From an uncultured Rikenellaceae bacterium (lineage in GTDB: Bacteria > Bacteroidota > Bacteroidia > Bacteroidales > Rikenellaceae): a DNA stretch of 64,000 nt. The stretch's first letter is position 1, and the number at the start of each line of letters is the position of its first letter. Where the stretch lies: the NCBI GenBank assembly GCA_947038405.1, contig CAMQVY010000001.1:124001-188000 (forward strand). Reading direction: 5' to 3'. Shown here in pieces: positions 28,624 to 37,754 of this stretch. A program made the position numbers and the translations under genes. A model generated the notes under the pieces. It saw nothing but the letters and a program-made list of their open reading frames with translations. It had not been told where the DNA came from and made no database searches.

Positions 28624-30501
28624 CTATTCTATAGTCATTTTGTATGGCATTCTTGCCTGTACTCCTGTATTTTTAAGCATTGTTTTTACACTAGTTACAT
28701 GCTCATACATATCTCCAAGCTCACTCTTAATCATCTGAGTCTTAACACTATTAAGTGAGTTTAATAGGAACAATAAACTGTCATCATTATCAGTCATCTG
28801 TATCACCTTATAATCAGAAGATACTCCAGCTCTCTCAGCTGCTATGTATATGGCATCTATCAGCCCTCCATGATTGTCAATAAGTCCAATTTCCAACGCA
28901 TCTACACCAGACCAAACACGACCTTGTCCAATGTTATCAACATCTTCAAATGATAAGTTACGACCATCCGACACACGATTTACAAATGTTGCATATACTC
29001 TCTCAACACTGTTTTGAAGAAAATCTCGCTCCTTATTTGATAGTGCTCGAAATGGACTTCCCATATCAGCATAAGGGTTTGTGTTGACAACATCAACATT
29101 AACACCTAACTTATCTCTCATTCCATCTTCAACATTCATCAACAGACCAAATACACCAATAGATCCCGTAAGTGTAAATTTATCAGCAAGAATCATATCT
29201 GCTGGAGCAGATATATAATAACCTCCAGAGGCTGCAACAGAACCCATAGATATAATTACAGGCTTCTTAGCTTTTAGTAGCTCTACCTCTCTCCACATAA
29301 CCTCAGATGCCAAAGCACTTCCACCTGGAGAGTTAACTCGTAAAACTACAGCCTTTATATTATCATCCTTTCTTGCCTTACTCAACTTCTTTGTCAATGT
29401 AGCACTTCCAACCTGACCCTCTTCTCCTGCGCCATCAACAATCTCACCATCTGCATATATAATTGCAACTTTATTCTTTGAAAGAATACTCTTATCAACA
29501 ACAGAGGTAGAGTATTTGTTTAATGAAATTAAGTTTATGTTTACTATACTATCAATAGACTTATCCTGTAATATAGAGTCTATTTCAATTTGAAGCTTCT
29601 CAGAACCATCAGCCTGATCTACAAAGTTACGATAAACACTCTTCTTCACCTGATCGTTCTCTATCTCACCATCCCAAAGAACAATGCGATTAATAATTTT
29701 CATAACCTGATCTTCATAAGCTAATCCATCAACCAAACCATACTTATAGGCATCAGCCGCGCTAGAGATAGCCAAGTCAGTAGCATAATTTGAAAGAACC
29801 ATCGAGTCTATACTTCTACTGCGAGAAACCTCTCCAAGGATTGTTCCCCATATACTATTCACAAGTTTTTGATTCTGCATTCTATTCTCAGGACTCATAG
29901 AGTTCATAATAAATGGTTCAACAGCTGCTTTAAAAGATCCATGACGAATAACCTCAGCTTTAATACCTAACTTATCTAACAACCCCTTATAGAACATGAC
30001 ACTTGAAGATATACCACTCCACTCCACAGATCCCTCTGGATTAACATATATCTTATCAGCAACAGAGCTAAAGTAGTATCCCAACTGAGAGTAAGAGTCA
30101 GAATAGGCAACAACAAACTTACCGCTCTCTTTAAATGTCGCGATAGCACCTCTAATCTCCTCTGCTATTGCAATACTTGCATTACCATTTAGATTTATAT
30201 ATATACCTTTGACCTTATCATCATTAGCCGCACTATATATAGATGTCACAGCACTATACAGAGTAGTTGAAGATACAATCTTCAAAGATGAAAAATCAAT
30301 TGAATTCATAGGAGATGTAGCTGTTTCAACAACTCCATTTTCAAAATTTACTACCAAAACAGAGTTACTCTTCACTGTTGTCGGACTCTCGTCAAACATA
30401 GTGGCTATACCTGCAAAAATCATAATCGAAAAGACGAATAGAAGAACATTTACAACAATAAATGCTAGGAACGCAGCTAGGAATGTCTTAAAAAAACTCA
30501 T
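28624..30501 (-). CDS. sppA: Signal peptide peptidase SppA, 67-kDa type
   Basis: Membrane-bound serine protease that degrades cleaved signal peptides. The 625-residue protein has one N-terminal membrane helix (about 5-35) and two ClpP-fold repeats. The C-terminal repeat carries the catalytic serine in GSVAASGGYYISAP; the N-terminal repeat carries the catalytic lysine in HGSFKAAVEPF near residue 187. This matches the long, duplicated E. coli form rather than the short Bacillus form. A minus-strand box TATATTTG lies at 30587-30594. Confidence 0.93.
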   Translation of the reverse strand: MSFFKTFLAAFLAFIVVNVLLFVFSIMIFAGIATMFDESPTTVKSNSVLVVNFENGVVETATSPMNSIDFSSLKIVSSTTLYSAVTSIYSAANDDKVKGIYINLNGNASIAIAEEIRGAIATFKESGKFVVAYSDSYSQLGYYFSSVADKIYVNPEGSVEWSGISSSVMFYKGLLDKLGIKAEVIRHGSFKAAVEPFIMNSMSPENRMQNQKLVNSIWGTILGEVSRSRSIDSMVLSNYATDLAISSAADAYKYGLVDGLAYEDQVMKIINRIVLWDGEIENDQVKKSVYRNFVDQADGSEKLQIEIDSILQDKSIDSIVNINLISLNKYSTSVVDKSILSKNKVAIIYADGEIVDGAGEEGQVGSATLTKKLSKARKDDNIKAVVLRVNSPGGSALASEVMWREVELLKAKKPVIISMGSVAASGGYYISAPADMILADKFTLTGSIGVFGLLMNVEDGMRDKLGVNVDVVNTNPYADMGSPFRALSNKERDFLQNSVERVYATFVNRVSDGRNLSFEDVDNIGQGRVWSGVDALEIGLIDNHGGLIDAIYIAAERAGVSSDYKVIQMTDNDDSLLFLLNSLNSVKTQMIKSELGDMYEHVTSVKTMLKNTGVQARMPYKMTIE

Positions 30502-30747
30502 ATATAAACTATTTAAATTTATAAAACTATTATTATTAACATTGTTAACATTTGTAGTTTATACACTTATCAACAATTGTAGATTACAAATATATGTAAT
30601 TATATCGTATTAAAAGTAACTATAAGAATAAAACTACGTTTTCATCTTTATGTTATCACTATGTGTTAAACATATAATTAACATTTTTTAGTTATATTAT
30701 TAAATATAAAATAGTAACTTTGCGTTATATAATAAGAGATATAGTTC
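30502..30747. promoter_or_regulatory. AT-rich divergent spacer sppA / mrp with promoters and DnaA-box-like 9-mers
   Basis: TATATTTG on the minus strand (30587-30594) suits sppA and TAACTTTG on the plus strand (30715-30722) suits mrp. Between them are TTATACACT (30560-30568) and TTATCAACA (30567-30575), each one base from a DnaA box (TTATNCACA or TTATCCACA) and overlapping by two bases. The spacer also has repeated TTAACATT. See the origin hypothesis. Confidence 0.5.
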
Positions 30748-31803
30748 ATGGCAGATAAAAAACAAATTCAAGAGGTTTTAAAAGAGGTAATCCATCCAGA
30801 ATTAGGTAGCGATATAGTATCTAATGGGATTGTTGAAACTATTGAAACAAAAGAGGAGAGAGTTACAATTACATTAAACTTTCCAAAGAGTAGAGATCCA
30901 TTCATCAACTCAATAAAAAAGCATATAAAAGAGCTATTAACTAGCAAATATACGGAGCTATTAGATAATCTCTTTTTTGTCATAAAAGAGGCTGCACCTA
31001 AAAAAGAGGCACCTAAAGAGCAAAAAACAGATACTAAAAAAATTGCACAAATTATTGCTATTGCATCAGGTAAGGGTGGCGTAGGTAAATCGACTGTCAC
31101 ATCAAATCTTGCTGTAACGATGGCTAAGATGGGTTACGCTGTGGGTATCCTTGATGCTGATATATATGGACCGTCACAAGCTAAGATGTTTGGTGTTGAA
31201 GATTACAAACCAGGAGTAGAGGTTGTTGACAATGTAGAGTTAATCGTTCCAGCTGAAGCACATGGTGTTAAAGTTATGTCAATCGCTTTCTTCATAAATA
31301 GTGATGACGCACTAATATGGAGAGGACCTATGGCAACAAATGCTCTTAAACAACTCATACACCAAACTCAATGGGGAGAGTTAGATTATTTGTTAATAGA
31401 TCTACCTCCAGGAACAGGAGATATACATTTAGGAATACTTCAAGAGCTACAATTAAACGGTGCAATTATTGTTAGTACCCCACAACAAGTAGCCATAGCA
31501 GATGCAATTAGAGGTATTAAAATGTTTAACTCTCCAAAGATAGAGGTACCTATATTAGGTATTGTGGAAAACATGGCGTGGTTTACACCAGATGAACTAC
31601 CAAACAATAGATATTATATCTTCGGAAAAGACGGAGCAACAAAACTAGCTAAGGAATCAAACTTAGATCTACTGGGTCAAATACCTCTTACAATGGGAGT
31701 TATGGAGGGTGGAGATAATGGAAAACCAGGCTCTTTAATGATTTCAACAATCAATGATAGTTATCAAGATATCGTTGTAAAACTTGTTAACAAGTTGAAA
31801 TAA
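30748..31803 (+). CDS. mrp: Mrp/ApbC-family P-loop ATPase (iron-sulfur carrier)
   Basis: Likely iron-sulfur cluster carrier or assembly factor. The 351-residue protein has an N-terminal MIP18/DUF59 domain (1-80), a charged linker of Lys/Glu/Ala/Pro (about 85-105), and a deviant Walker A ASGKGGVGKST near residue 107, followed by LDADIYGPSQAKMFG and LLIDLPPGTGD. The CxxC pair that many Mrp proteins carry after VENM is missing; here the segment reads VENMAWFTPDELPNN, a form I associate with Bacteroidota members. It is flanked on both sides by very AT-rich DNA. Confidence 0.92.
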   Translation: MADKKQIQEVLKEVIHPELGSDIVSNGIVETIETKEERVTITLNFPKSRDPFINSIKKHIKELLTSKYTELLDNLFFVIKEAAPKKEAPKEQKTDTKKIAQIIAIASGKGGVGKSTVTSNLAVTMAKMGYAVGILDADIYGPSQAKMFGVEDYKPGVEVVDNVELIVPAEAHGVKVMSIAFFINSDDALIWRGPMATNALKQLIHQTQWGELDYLLIDLPPGTGDIHLGILQELQLNGAIIVSTPQQVAIADAIRGIKMFNSPKIEVPILGIVENMAWFTPDELPNNRYYIFGKDGATKLAKESNLDLLGQIPLTMGVMEGGDNGKPGSLMISTINDSYQDIVVKLVNKLK

Positions 31804-32294
31804 AAACGTTAATAGTAGTTAACAGTTGTGTAAACAAATAACAATAACTTTTATATCAAAAGTGTTGCAATATCGTATTACATAGGAGTATATACAGATA
31901 AATTTAAAATACTAATAATATTTATTAAATGTTATTATCAAGATATATTAACTCAATGGATAGACTATGTTAATAGTTTAGTCTATGTTAATATGTTATA
32001 ATTAATATCAACATATGTTAATAACATTATATAGTAGCTTAATGTATAGATATTAAGAGTTTTTTCGTTATATTAATAACATAACAACAACCTATAACAA
32101 CTACGTATTGATATATGATATTAACATTACTAACATCCTTTATTATTCTTATTAATTAAATTATATATTATATAAAAGAAAATAAAAAAAGATAGTATAG
32201 AGTATAATATTGTATAAAACAGTTAAGTTTTATAGAACTCCCTAAGAGATCATGTACAAATGTTTGCATAGGGGATTCCACTCAAATAAAAACT
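31804..32294. other. Gene-free, extremely AT-rich region (candidate origin segment)
   Basis: About 490 bases with no credible ORF. It is rich in GTTAATA/TATTAAC-like words, and holds the inverted repeat TAGACTA...TAGTCTA at about 31970-31986 with repeated CTATGTTAATA. No perfect DnaA box is visible inside it. Strand composition of the flanking genes appears to change across it. The last 60 bases should hold the nadA promoter; GTTTGCATAG near 32261 is the closest thing to a -7 box. Confidence 0.4.
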
Positions 32295-33221
32295 ATGAAT
32301 AAAAATTTAATAGAGGAGATAAATACCCTCAAAAAGGAGCGAAATGCTGTTATATTAGCTCACTATTATACTCGACCTGAGGTGCAAGATATTGCTGATT
32401 TTGTTGGAGATTCATTAGCATTAGCCCAGCAGGCAGCTAAAACAACTGCTGATGTAATTCTATTTGCAGGTGTTCACTTCATGGCGGAGACTGCTAAAAT
32501 TTTATCTCCAGATAAAATAGTTCTTATTCCTGATCCTGAAGCAGGATGTTCTTTAGCAGATTCTTGTTCTGCGAAGGAGTTCAAGGAGTTTAAGATGTTA
32601 TATCCAAATCATCTTGTGATAAGCTATGTTAACACATCTGCTGAGATAAAGGCTTTAACTGATATTTGCTGTACATCATCTAACGCATTACGCATAGTTG
32701 AAAACATACCCGTAGATCAACCTATTATCTTCGCCCCTGATCGTAACCTTGGAGGTTACATTAAATCGATTACAGGGCGTGAAAACATGGTTCTTTGGGA
32801 TGGTGCATGCTCTGTTCACGAAGAGTTTTCGATTGAAAAGATCCTAGACCTTAAAAAAAAGCACACTAACGCTAAGATTGTAGCTCACCCTGAGTGTAGA
32901 GCATACATATTGGAGGTTGCTGATTTTATTGGTAGCACAGCAGCTATTTTGGATTATTGTAAAGATAGTGATTCAGATGAATTTATTGTTGTTACAGAGT
33001 CAGGAATACTTCATAAACTTCAATTACAAAGCCCCTCGAAGAGATTTATTCCAGCTCCACCGTTAGATTCAACTTGTGGGTGTAACGATTGTGCATATAT
33101 GAAACTTGTTACATTGAAGAAGATTCGTAACTCTTTATTAACACTATCTCCACAAGTTCATGTTGATAGCCAGATTGCGAAAGATGCTATAAGATCTATC
33201 GAGGCAATGCTTGAGGCTTAG
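32295..33221 (+). CDS. nadA: Quinolinate synthase
   Basis: Condenses iminoaspartate with dihydroxyacetone phosphate to quinolinate for NAD synthesis, with a [4Fe-4S] cluster. The 308-residue protein shows three-fold pseudo-symmetry and likely cluster cysteines in CCTSSNA, in HPECRAYI-type and in TCGCNDCAYMKL segments; the start region has ILAHYYTRPEVQDIADFVGD as usual. nadB and nadC are not next to it. The next gene begins 54 bases on, so the sugar cassette may be read through from here. Confidence 0.95.
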   Translation: MNKNLIEEINTLKKERNAVILAHYYTRPEVQDIADFVGDSLALAQQAAKTTADVILFAGVHFMAETAKILSPDKIVLIPDPEAGCSLADSCSAKEFKEFKMLYPNHLVISYVNTSAEIKALTDICCTSSNALRIVENIPVDQPIIFAPDRNLGGYIKSITGRENMVLWDGACSVHEEFSIEKILDLKKKHTNAKIVAHPECRAYILEVADFIGSTAAILDYCKDSDSDEFIVVTESGILHKLQLQSPSKRFIPAPPLDSTCGCNDCAYMKLVTLKKIRNSLLTLSPQVHVDSQIAKDAIRSIEAMLEA

Positions 33222-33275
33222 TATTTTGCTAAAGCTGCTGGGGTATGGTCGCTCTTTCAAATTAAAAAATATATT

Positions 33276-33683
33276 ATGAAAAACGGAGTAGAGATAATAA
33301 ATCTTCCAAAGATACTTGACCCCAGGGGTAATCTATCTATCATCGAGAGTGAAGTTCATATTCCGTTCAAAATAAGACGTACTTATTGGATATATGATGT
33401 CCCTGGAGGTGATGTTAGAGGAGGGCATGCGTACAGAGATAATGAGGAGTTTGTAGTTGCGTTGAGCGGTAGTTTTGATGTTGTTGTTCACGACGGAGTA
33501 GAGGAGGTTCGTTACCATTTGAATCGTTCATATAACGGTGTTTTTATTCCAAAAATGATGTGGCGTTCTTTGGATAATTTCTCAACAAATTCACTTGCAA
33601 TGATCTTATCATCAACAGATTACTCTGCTAGTGATTACATAAGAGATTTTGATGATTTTAAAAGAGAGAAAAATAATGAGTAA
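33276..33683 (+). CDS. WxcM/FdtA-like sugar 3,4-ketoisomerase, first of a tandem pair
   Basis: A 135-residue cupin of the dTDP-4-oxo-6-deoxyglucose 3,4-oxoisomerase family (FdtA/QdtA). IRRTYWIYDVPGGDVRGGHAYRDNEE is the family core (quoted part: RGGHAY at 48-53). FdtA proteins usually have RGxHAH; the second histidine is Tyr53 here, so activity may be altered or lost. The 3' end overlaps the next gene by eight bases. It opens the amino-sugar cassette. Confidence 0.82.
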   Translation: MKNGVEIINLPKILDPRGNLSIIESEVHIPFKIRRTYWIYDVPGGDVRGGHAYRDNEEFVVALSGSFDVVVHDGVEEVRYHLNRSYNGVFIPKMMWRSLDNFSTNSLAMILSSTDYSASDYIRDFDDFKREKNNE

Positions 33684-34098
33684 AATATCCTCAGTGTATG
33701 ATTGTACTATAATAACTCTTGATCGACATCAACATGAGAAGGGTAATATTACAGTTGTTCAAAACAACAAAGAGATTCCTTTTGAGATAGATCGAGTGTA
33801 CTACCTTTATGATATACCAGGAGGGGAGAGTAGAGGTGCGCATGCACATTATGATCTTGAACAGTTGTTAGTTGCTGCTAGTGGCAGTTTTGATGTAACA
33901 CTTGACGATGGAAATGTAAAGAGGACATTCACATTAAATAGACCATATCAAGGTTTGTATATTAAATCTGGATTGTGGCGAGAGTTAGATAATTTCTCTA
34001 GTGGTTCTGTCTGTATGGTATTAGCTTCGGCTAAGTATGATGAAAAAGATTACATTAGAGACTATGATAGTTTTATAAGTTATAAATCCGATGAGTAA
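33676..34098 (+). CDS. dTDP-4-oxo-6-deoxyglucose 3,4-ketoisomerase, FdtA/QdtA-like
   Basis: A 140-residue cupin taken from the ATG at 33676; an upstream in-frame start would lie deep in the previous gene. VYYLYDIPGGESRGAHAHYD carries the complete RGAHAH pair (H56, H58) expected for the isomerase. It is about as similar to the preceding protein as tandem paralogues are. It would convert dTDP-4-oxo-6-deoxyglucose to the 3-oxo form for the transaminase two genes on. Whether the product has galacto (Fdt) or gluco (Qdt) form cannot be told. Confidence 0.87.
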   Translation: MSKISSVYDCTIITLDRHQHEKGNITVVQNNKEIPFEIDRVYYLYDIPGGESRGAHAHYDLEQLLVAASGSFDVTLDDGNVKRTFTLNRPYQGLYIKSGLWRELDNFSSGSVCMVLASAKYDEKDYIRDYDSFISYKSDE

Positions 34099-34609
34099 TA
34101 TACATAAATTAGCTGATGTTCAGAGTCTTAGTGTGGGTGATGGGACTAATATTTGGCAATTCTGCGTAGTATTTAAAGATGCAGTAATAGGCGAAAATTG
34201 TAACATATGTGCCAATGTGATAATTGAAAATTTTGTGACGGTTGGAGACAGAGTTACTGTTAAATCTGGTGTCCAATTATGGGATGGTCTTTGTGTAGAG
34301 GATGATGTGTTTATAGGTCCTAATGTCACGTTTACAAATGATCTTACACCACGCTCAAAAACACATAAAAAGTTTTTGAATACGACACTGAGACGAGGAT
34401 GCTCTATTGGTGCTAATGTAACAATTATTACAGGTTTAGTGATAGGCGAATATGCTATGATTGGTGCTGGATCAGTTGTCACTAAAAGTGTAGGTAATAG
34501 TGAGTTATGGTATGGTAATCCTGCACAGCATAGAGGATATATTACAAAAGATGGTGTGGTATTGGACATGGATTATAAAAATAAAGAGGGTGTTAAACTA
34601 GAGGTATAG
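34091..34609 (+). CDS. Hexapeptide-repeat N-acetyltransferase, FdtC/WbbJ-like
   Basis: Probably acetylates the 3-amino group of the dTDP-sugar. The 172-residue protein is a left-handed beta-helix with repeats such as [36 protein letters not shown], and [19 protein letters not shown], and the P-R-S-K type loop (TPRSKTHKK) seen in amino-sugar N-acetyltransferases. It overlaps the preceding isomerase gene by eight bases and is followed by the aminotransferase after two, so the cassette is one operon. Confidence 0.87.
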   Translation: MSNIHKLADVQSLSVGDGTNIWQFCVVFKDAVIGENCNICANVIIENFVTVGDRVTVKSGVQLWDGLCVEDDVFIGPNVTFTNDLTPRSKTHKKFLNTTLRRGCSIGANVTIITGLVIGEYAMIGAGSVVTKSVGNSELWYGNPAQHRGYITKDGVVLDMDYKNKEGVKLEV

Positions 34610-34611
34610 TA

Positions 34612-35715
34612 ATGGTTAAATTTTTAGATCTACAGAATATAAATGCTAAATATGGAGCTGCTTTAAAAGAGGCAGCTTCTCGTGTTATAGATAGTGGTTG
34701 GTTCCTGCAAGGTGAGGAGAATAGGAATTTTGAAGCAAAGTTGTCAAAATTTACAGGTTCAAAGAGTGTTATCTCTGTTGCAAATGGGTTAGATGCACTA
34801 CGTTTAATCCTACGTGCATATAAGGAGTTAGGAGTGATGAGTGATGGTGATGAGATTATAGTTCCTGCTAACACTTATATTGCGACAATTCTAGCAATTA
34901 CAGATAATAATCTAAAACCTATACTTGTTGAGCCAGATATTAACACATATAATATAGATATTAACAAAATAGTGTCAGCTATAACTCCAAGGACAAAAGC
35001 GATTATGATTGTTCATCTTTATGGTCAAGTTGTTTGGAGTGATGAGCTTGAGTCTATAGCAAAGAGATATAGTTTAAAGCTTATTGAAGATAATGCACAA
35101 GCGATAGGGGCTGAGTGGTGCGGTACAAAAACGGGTAACCTTGGAGATGCGGCAGGATTTAGTTTTTATCCAGGTAAGAATTTAGGTGCATTGGGTGATA
35201 GTGGTGCAGTTACCACCAAGGATGAGGAGCTTGCAGGTGTTATTAGGTCTCTTGCTAATTATGGATCATCAGAGAAATACGTATTTGATTATTGTGGATA
35301 CAATAGTCGTATGGATGAGATGCAAGCAGCCTTTCTATCTGTTAAGATAGATTTTCTTGAGGCAGAGACAGAGCATCGTCGTAACATTGCACAGTATTAT
35401 ATAGATAATATTAATAATCCAATTATAACCCTGCCAACAGCACCATCAAAGGGGCATGTTTATCATCTGTTTGTTGTTCGTTGTAGTCGGAGAGATGAAC
35501 TTCAGGGTTATTTAACTGCTAATGGTGTTCAAACTCTTATTCATTATCCTATTGCACCACATAAGCAGAGGTGTTATAGAGATAGTGAATTATCTAAGTT
35601 AGAGTTGCCTATTACAGAGCAGATACATAATGAGGTTATAACTCTTCCAATCTCTCCTATTTTGACTCTTGAAGAGGTTGGTAAAGTTGTAGAGTTAATA
35701 AATAACTTTAAATAA
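34612..35715 (+). CDS. DegT/DnrJ/EryC1-family sugar 3-aminotransferase, FdtB/QdtB-like
   Basis: PLP enzyme that aminates C3 of the dTDP-3-oxo-6-deoxyhexose. The 367-residue protein has [10 protein letters not shown] near the start, [12 protein letters not shown] (PLP phosphate site), [13 protein letters not shown] with the Asp (D160) that holds the pyridine nitrogen, [16 protein letters not shown] with the Schiff-base lysine K189, and [12 protein letters not shown] for the partner subunit. Its placement between the isomerases/acetyltransferase and a glycosyltransferase fits a 3-acetamido-3,6-dideoxyhexose pathway. Confidence 0.9.
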   Translation: MVKFLDLQNINAKYGAALKEAASRVIDSGWFLQGEENRNFEAKLSKFTGSKSVISVANGLDALRLILRAYKELGVMSDGDEIIVPANTYIATILAITDNNLKPILVEPDINTYNIDINKIVSAITPRTKAIMIVHLYGQVVWSDELESIAKRYSLKLIEDNAQAIGAEWCGTKTGNLGDAAGFSFYPGKNLGALGDSGAVTTKDEELAGVIRSLANYGSSEKYVFDYCGYNSRMDEMQAAFLSVKIDFLEAETEHRRNIAQYYIDNINNPIITLPTAPSKGHVYHLFVVRCSRRDELQGYLTANGVQTLIHYPIAPHKQRCYRDSELSKLELPITEQIHNEVITLPISPILTLEEVGKVVELINNFK

Positions 35716-35722
35716 AAAAGTA

Positions 35723-36628
35723 ATGATACCTATAGTCTCGGTTGTTGTGTTGACATATAACCAAGAGGGAACGATCTCACAAACTCTTGATTCTATAATA
35801 TCTCAAAGTGTAAATTTTTCTATAGAGATTATTATTGGCGAAGATGCTTCTCCTTCAGATAATACGCGAGCTATTTGTGAGCGTTATGCATCAGTGTATC
35901 CTAGTATTGTCAGGTTGCTACCTAAGGCCCCAAATAAGGGGATGTTACGAAATTATAGAGATGCTCTAATAGAGTGTCGAGGTAAATACATTGCAGTATG
36001 TTCTGGAGATGATTTTTGGAACGGAACAGACTCTTTATCTAGACGTGTTCAATTTCTTGAAGAGAATCCTAGTTATGGAGTGGTGCATACTGATTATCAT
36101 GTACTTTATGTTGATGGTGGAAATCTATTAGAGGATTTTAACAAGACAAAAAATATCGAGGCTGTAACAGGAGGAGTAGAGTGTTTTGATCTACTTTTGA
36201 AGCGCAATTTAATTGGAGCATTAACTGTTGTTATGCGCCATGATGTGTTTAAGAGTTGTGTGGATATTGACTTGTTTATAGAGCAGGGTTTTTTAATGGA
36301 GGATTATCCTACTTGGTTAGAGATGTCACGACATACTAAGATAAAATATCTTGATTTTAGTAGTGCAACCTATCGAATTGCCGCTGGCTCAATATCTAAT
36401 AACCAGAATGACTACTCAAAGCAGAAGGCTTTTTGTATGAGTGTTGCGAATGTAAAATTATACTATTTTAATAAGTACGGAGGTCATAGAGGTGTTTTAA
36501 ACTCTATAAATAAATCCTTATATAGGGAATTAATTCATTATTCATATAACAGTGGATTAATGTCAGAATATCGATATTATAAATTACGATTAGTTTGGTG
36601 TAAGATCAAAAGTATATTTCAATTGTAA
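35723..36628 (+). CDS. GT2-family glycosyltransferase
   Basis: A 301-residue GT-A enzyme: IVSVVVLTYNQEGTISQTLD opens the nucleotide-binding domain, IIGEDASPSDNT follows, and CSGDDFW gives the metal-binding DxD-type motif. It is the last gene of the amino-sugar cassette and so may transfer the acetamidodideoxyhexose to a glycan or glycoprotein, an inference from position. No membrane helix is evident. Confidence 0.87.
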   Translation: MIPIVSVVVLTYNQEGTISQTLDSIISQSVNFSIEIIIGEDASPSDNTRAICERYASVYPSIVRLLPKAPNKGMLRNYRDALIECRGKYIAVCSGDDFWNGTDSLSRRVQFLEENPSYGVVHTDYHVLYVDGGNLLEDFNKTKNIEAVTGGVECFDLLLKRNLIGALTVVMRHDVFKSCVDIDLFIEQGFLMEDYPTWLEMSRHTKIKYLDFSSATYRIAAGSISNNQNDYSKQKAFCMSVANVKLYYFNKYGGHRGVLNSINKSLYRELIHYSYNSGLMSEYRYYKLRLVWCKIKSIFQL

Positions 36629-36707
36629 TATTCTCAGTTAGACTATAATTTCCCTCAATTTTATTTAACAACTTACGTTTTTTTTAGTTTACAGATATAA
36701 TATTATT

Positions 36708-37676
36708 ATGATATATAGACATTTAGGTAATAGTGGTTTGAAAGTTCCCGTTTTTTCTTTGGGTTTATGGCATAATTTTGGGGCGTTTGATGACTTCTCG
36801 AATGCTACAAAAATTATATGTGGTGCTTTTGACATGGAGATTGTTCACTTTGACTTGGCTAATGTATATGGTCCACCTGTTGGAAGTGCTGAAATTAATT
36901 TTGGTAAGATATTGCGTAATTCGTTGTCTACACACAGAGATGAGATGGTTATATCTTCTAAGGCAGGACACCCAATGAGTAGTAGTCCATATATGGATTT
37001 TTGTTCACGAAAAAGTTTAATATCAGGTTGTGATCAGAGTTTGAAAAGGGTTGGATTAGATTATTTTGATATTTTTTATTCTCATCGTTATGATCCCAAC
37101 ACCCCATTAGAGGAGAGCATGGGAGCCTTAGACTACATTGTTAGGAGCGGAAGAGCACTATATGTTGGATTGTCAAAATACCCCGTAGATAAAGCCTTTG
37201 AGGCTTATAGTATTTTGAAAGCACTTGGTACACCATGCGTTGCAAATCAGGAGAGGTACTCTCTTCTTAATAGGAGTGTTGAAAAACAAGGAGTTGTTAG
37301 TCAAAATGCAAAATTAGGGGTAGGTACTATTCCGTTTTCAGTTTTGGCACAAGGACAACTTACAGATAGGTATTTAACCTCAATACCGAGTAATTCCAGA
37401 GCTGCAAAAGAGTTAGGTTTTTTGAAAGTAGAGGAAGTTAGAGATAATATTGATGTTGTCGGTAAGTTAAATGAGCTTGCGAGTAGCAGAGAACAAACTC
37501 TAGCTCAAATGTCTTTAGCTTGGATCTTGTCTGATGAGCGTATTTCAACAATATTAACTGGTGCAAGTTCTCTTAATCAATTAGAAGGAAGTGTCAAGGC
37601 GTTAAATAATCTTACATTTTCGGCAGAGGAGTTAGCTTTAATAGATCAAATCACATTAAATACTACTAATGTATAA
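36708..37676 (+). CDS. Aldo/keto reductase, YghZ/Kv-beta-like
   Basis: NADPH-dependent reductase of the TIM-barrel AKR superfamily; substrate unknown. The 322-residue protein keeps the catalytic tetrad: Asp in HFDLANVYG, Tyr in the same motif, Lys in MVISSKAGH, His in FYSHRYDPNTPLEE. The middle part (SGRALYVGLSKYP) and the C-terminal coenzyme segment (ILTGASSLNQLEGSV) are typical of the AKR class that includes glyceraldehyde 3-phosphate reductase. It is a single-gene unit ending in a strong terminator. Confidence 0.9.
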   Translation: MIYRHLGNSGLKVPVFSLGLWHNFGAFDDFSNATKIICGAFDMEIVHFDLANVYGPPVGSAEINFGKILRNSLSTHRDEMVISSKAGHPMSSSPYMDFCSRKSLISGCDQSLKRVGLDYFDIFYSHRYDPNTPLEESMGALDYIVRSGRALYVGLSKYPVDKAFEAYSILKALGTPCVANQERYSLLNRSVEKQGVVSQNAKLGVGTIPFSVLAQGQLTDRYLTSIPSNSRAAKELGFLKVEEVRDNIDVVGKLNELASSREQTLAQMSLAWILSDERISTILTGASSLNQLEGSVKALNNLTFSAEELALIDQITLNTTNV

Positions 37677-37707
37677 GTAGTATTGTGTATTAAGATACTT
37701 TAGTATT

Positions 37708-37745
37708 AAAAAAGGTTTAGTGAAATTTTCACTAAACCTTTTTAT
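37708..37745. terminator. Bidirectional terminator, aldo/keto reductase / AraC regulator
   Basis: AAAAAAGGTTTAGTGAAA and TTTTCACTAAACCTTTTT pair almost perfectly with A/T runs on both outer sides, between convergent genes. Confidence 0.9.
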
Positions 37746-37754
37746 TTTATATAA

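Noticed and set aside
31804-32294. Hidden small gene in the mrp-nadA gap
   Set aside because: Stops are frequent in all frames; base composition is extremely AT-rich and no start with promoter-like context gives a credible protein.
33276-36628. Amino-sugar cassette as a recently acquired island
   Set aside because: Composition is like that of its neighbours, no mobile-element marks or tRNA are nearby, and gene spacing is tight and intact.
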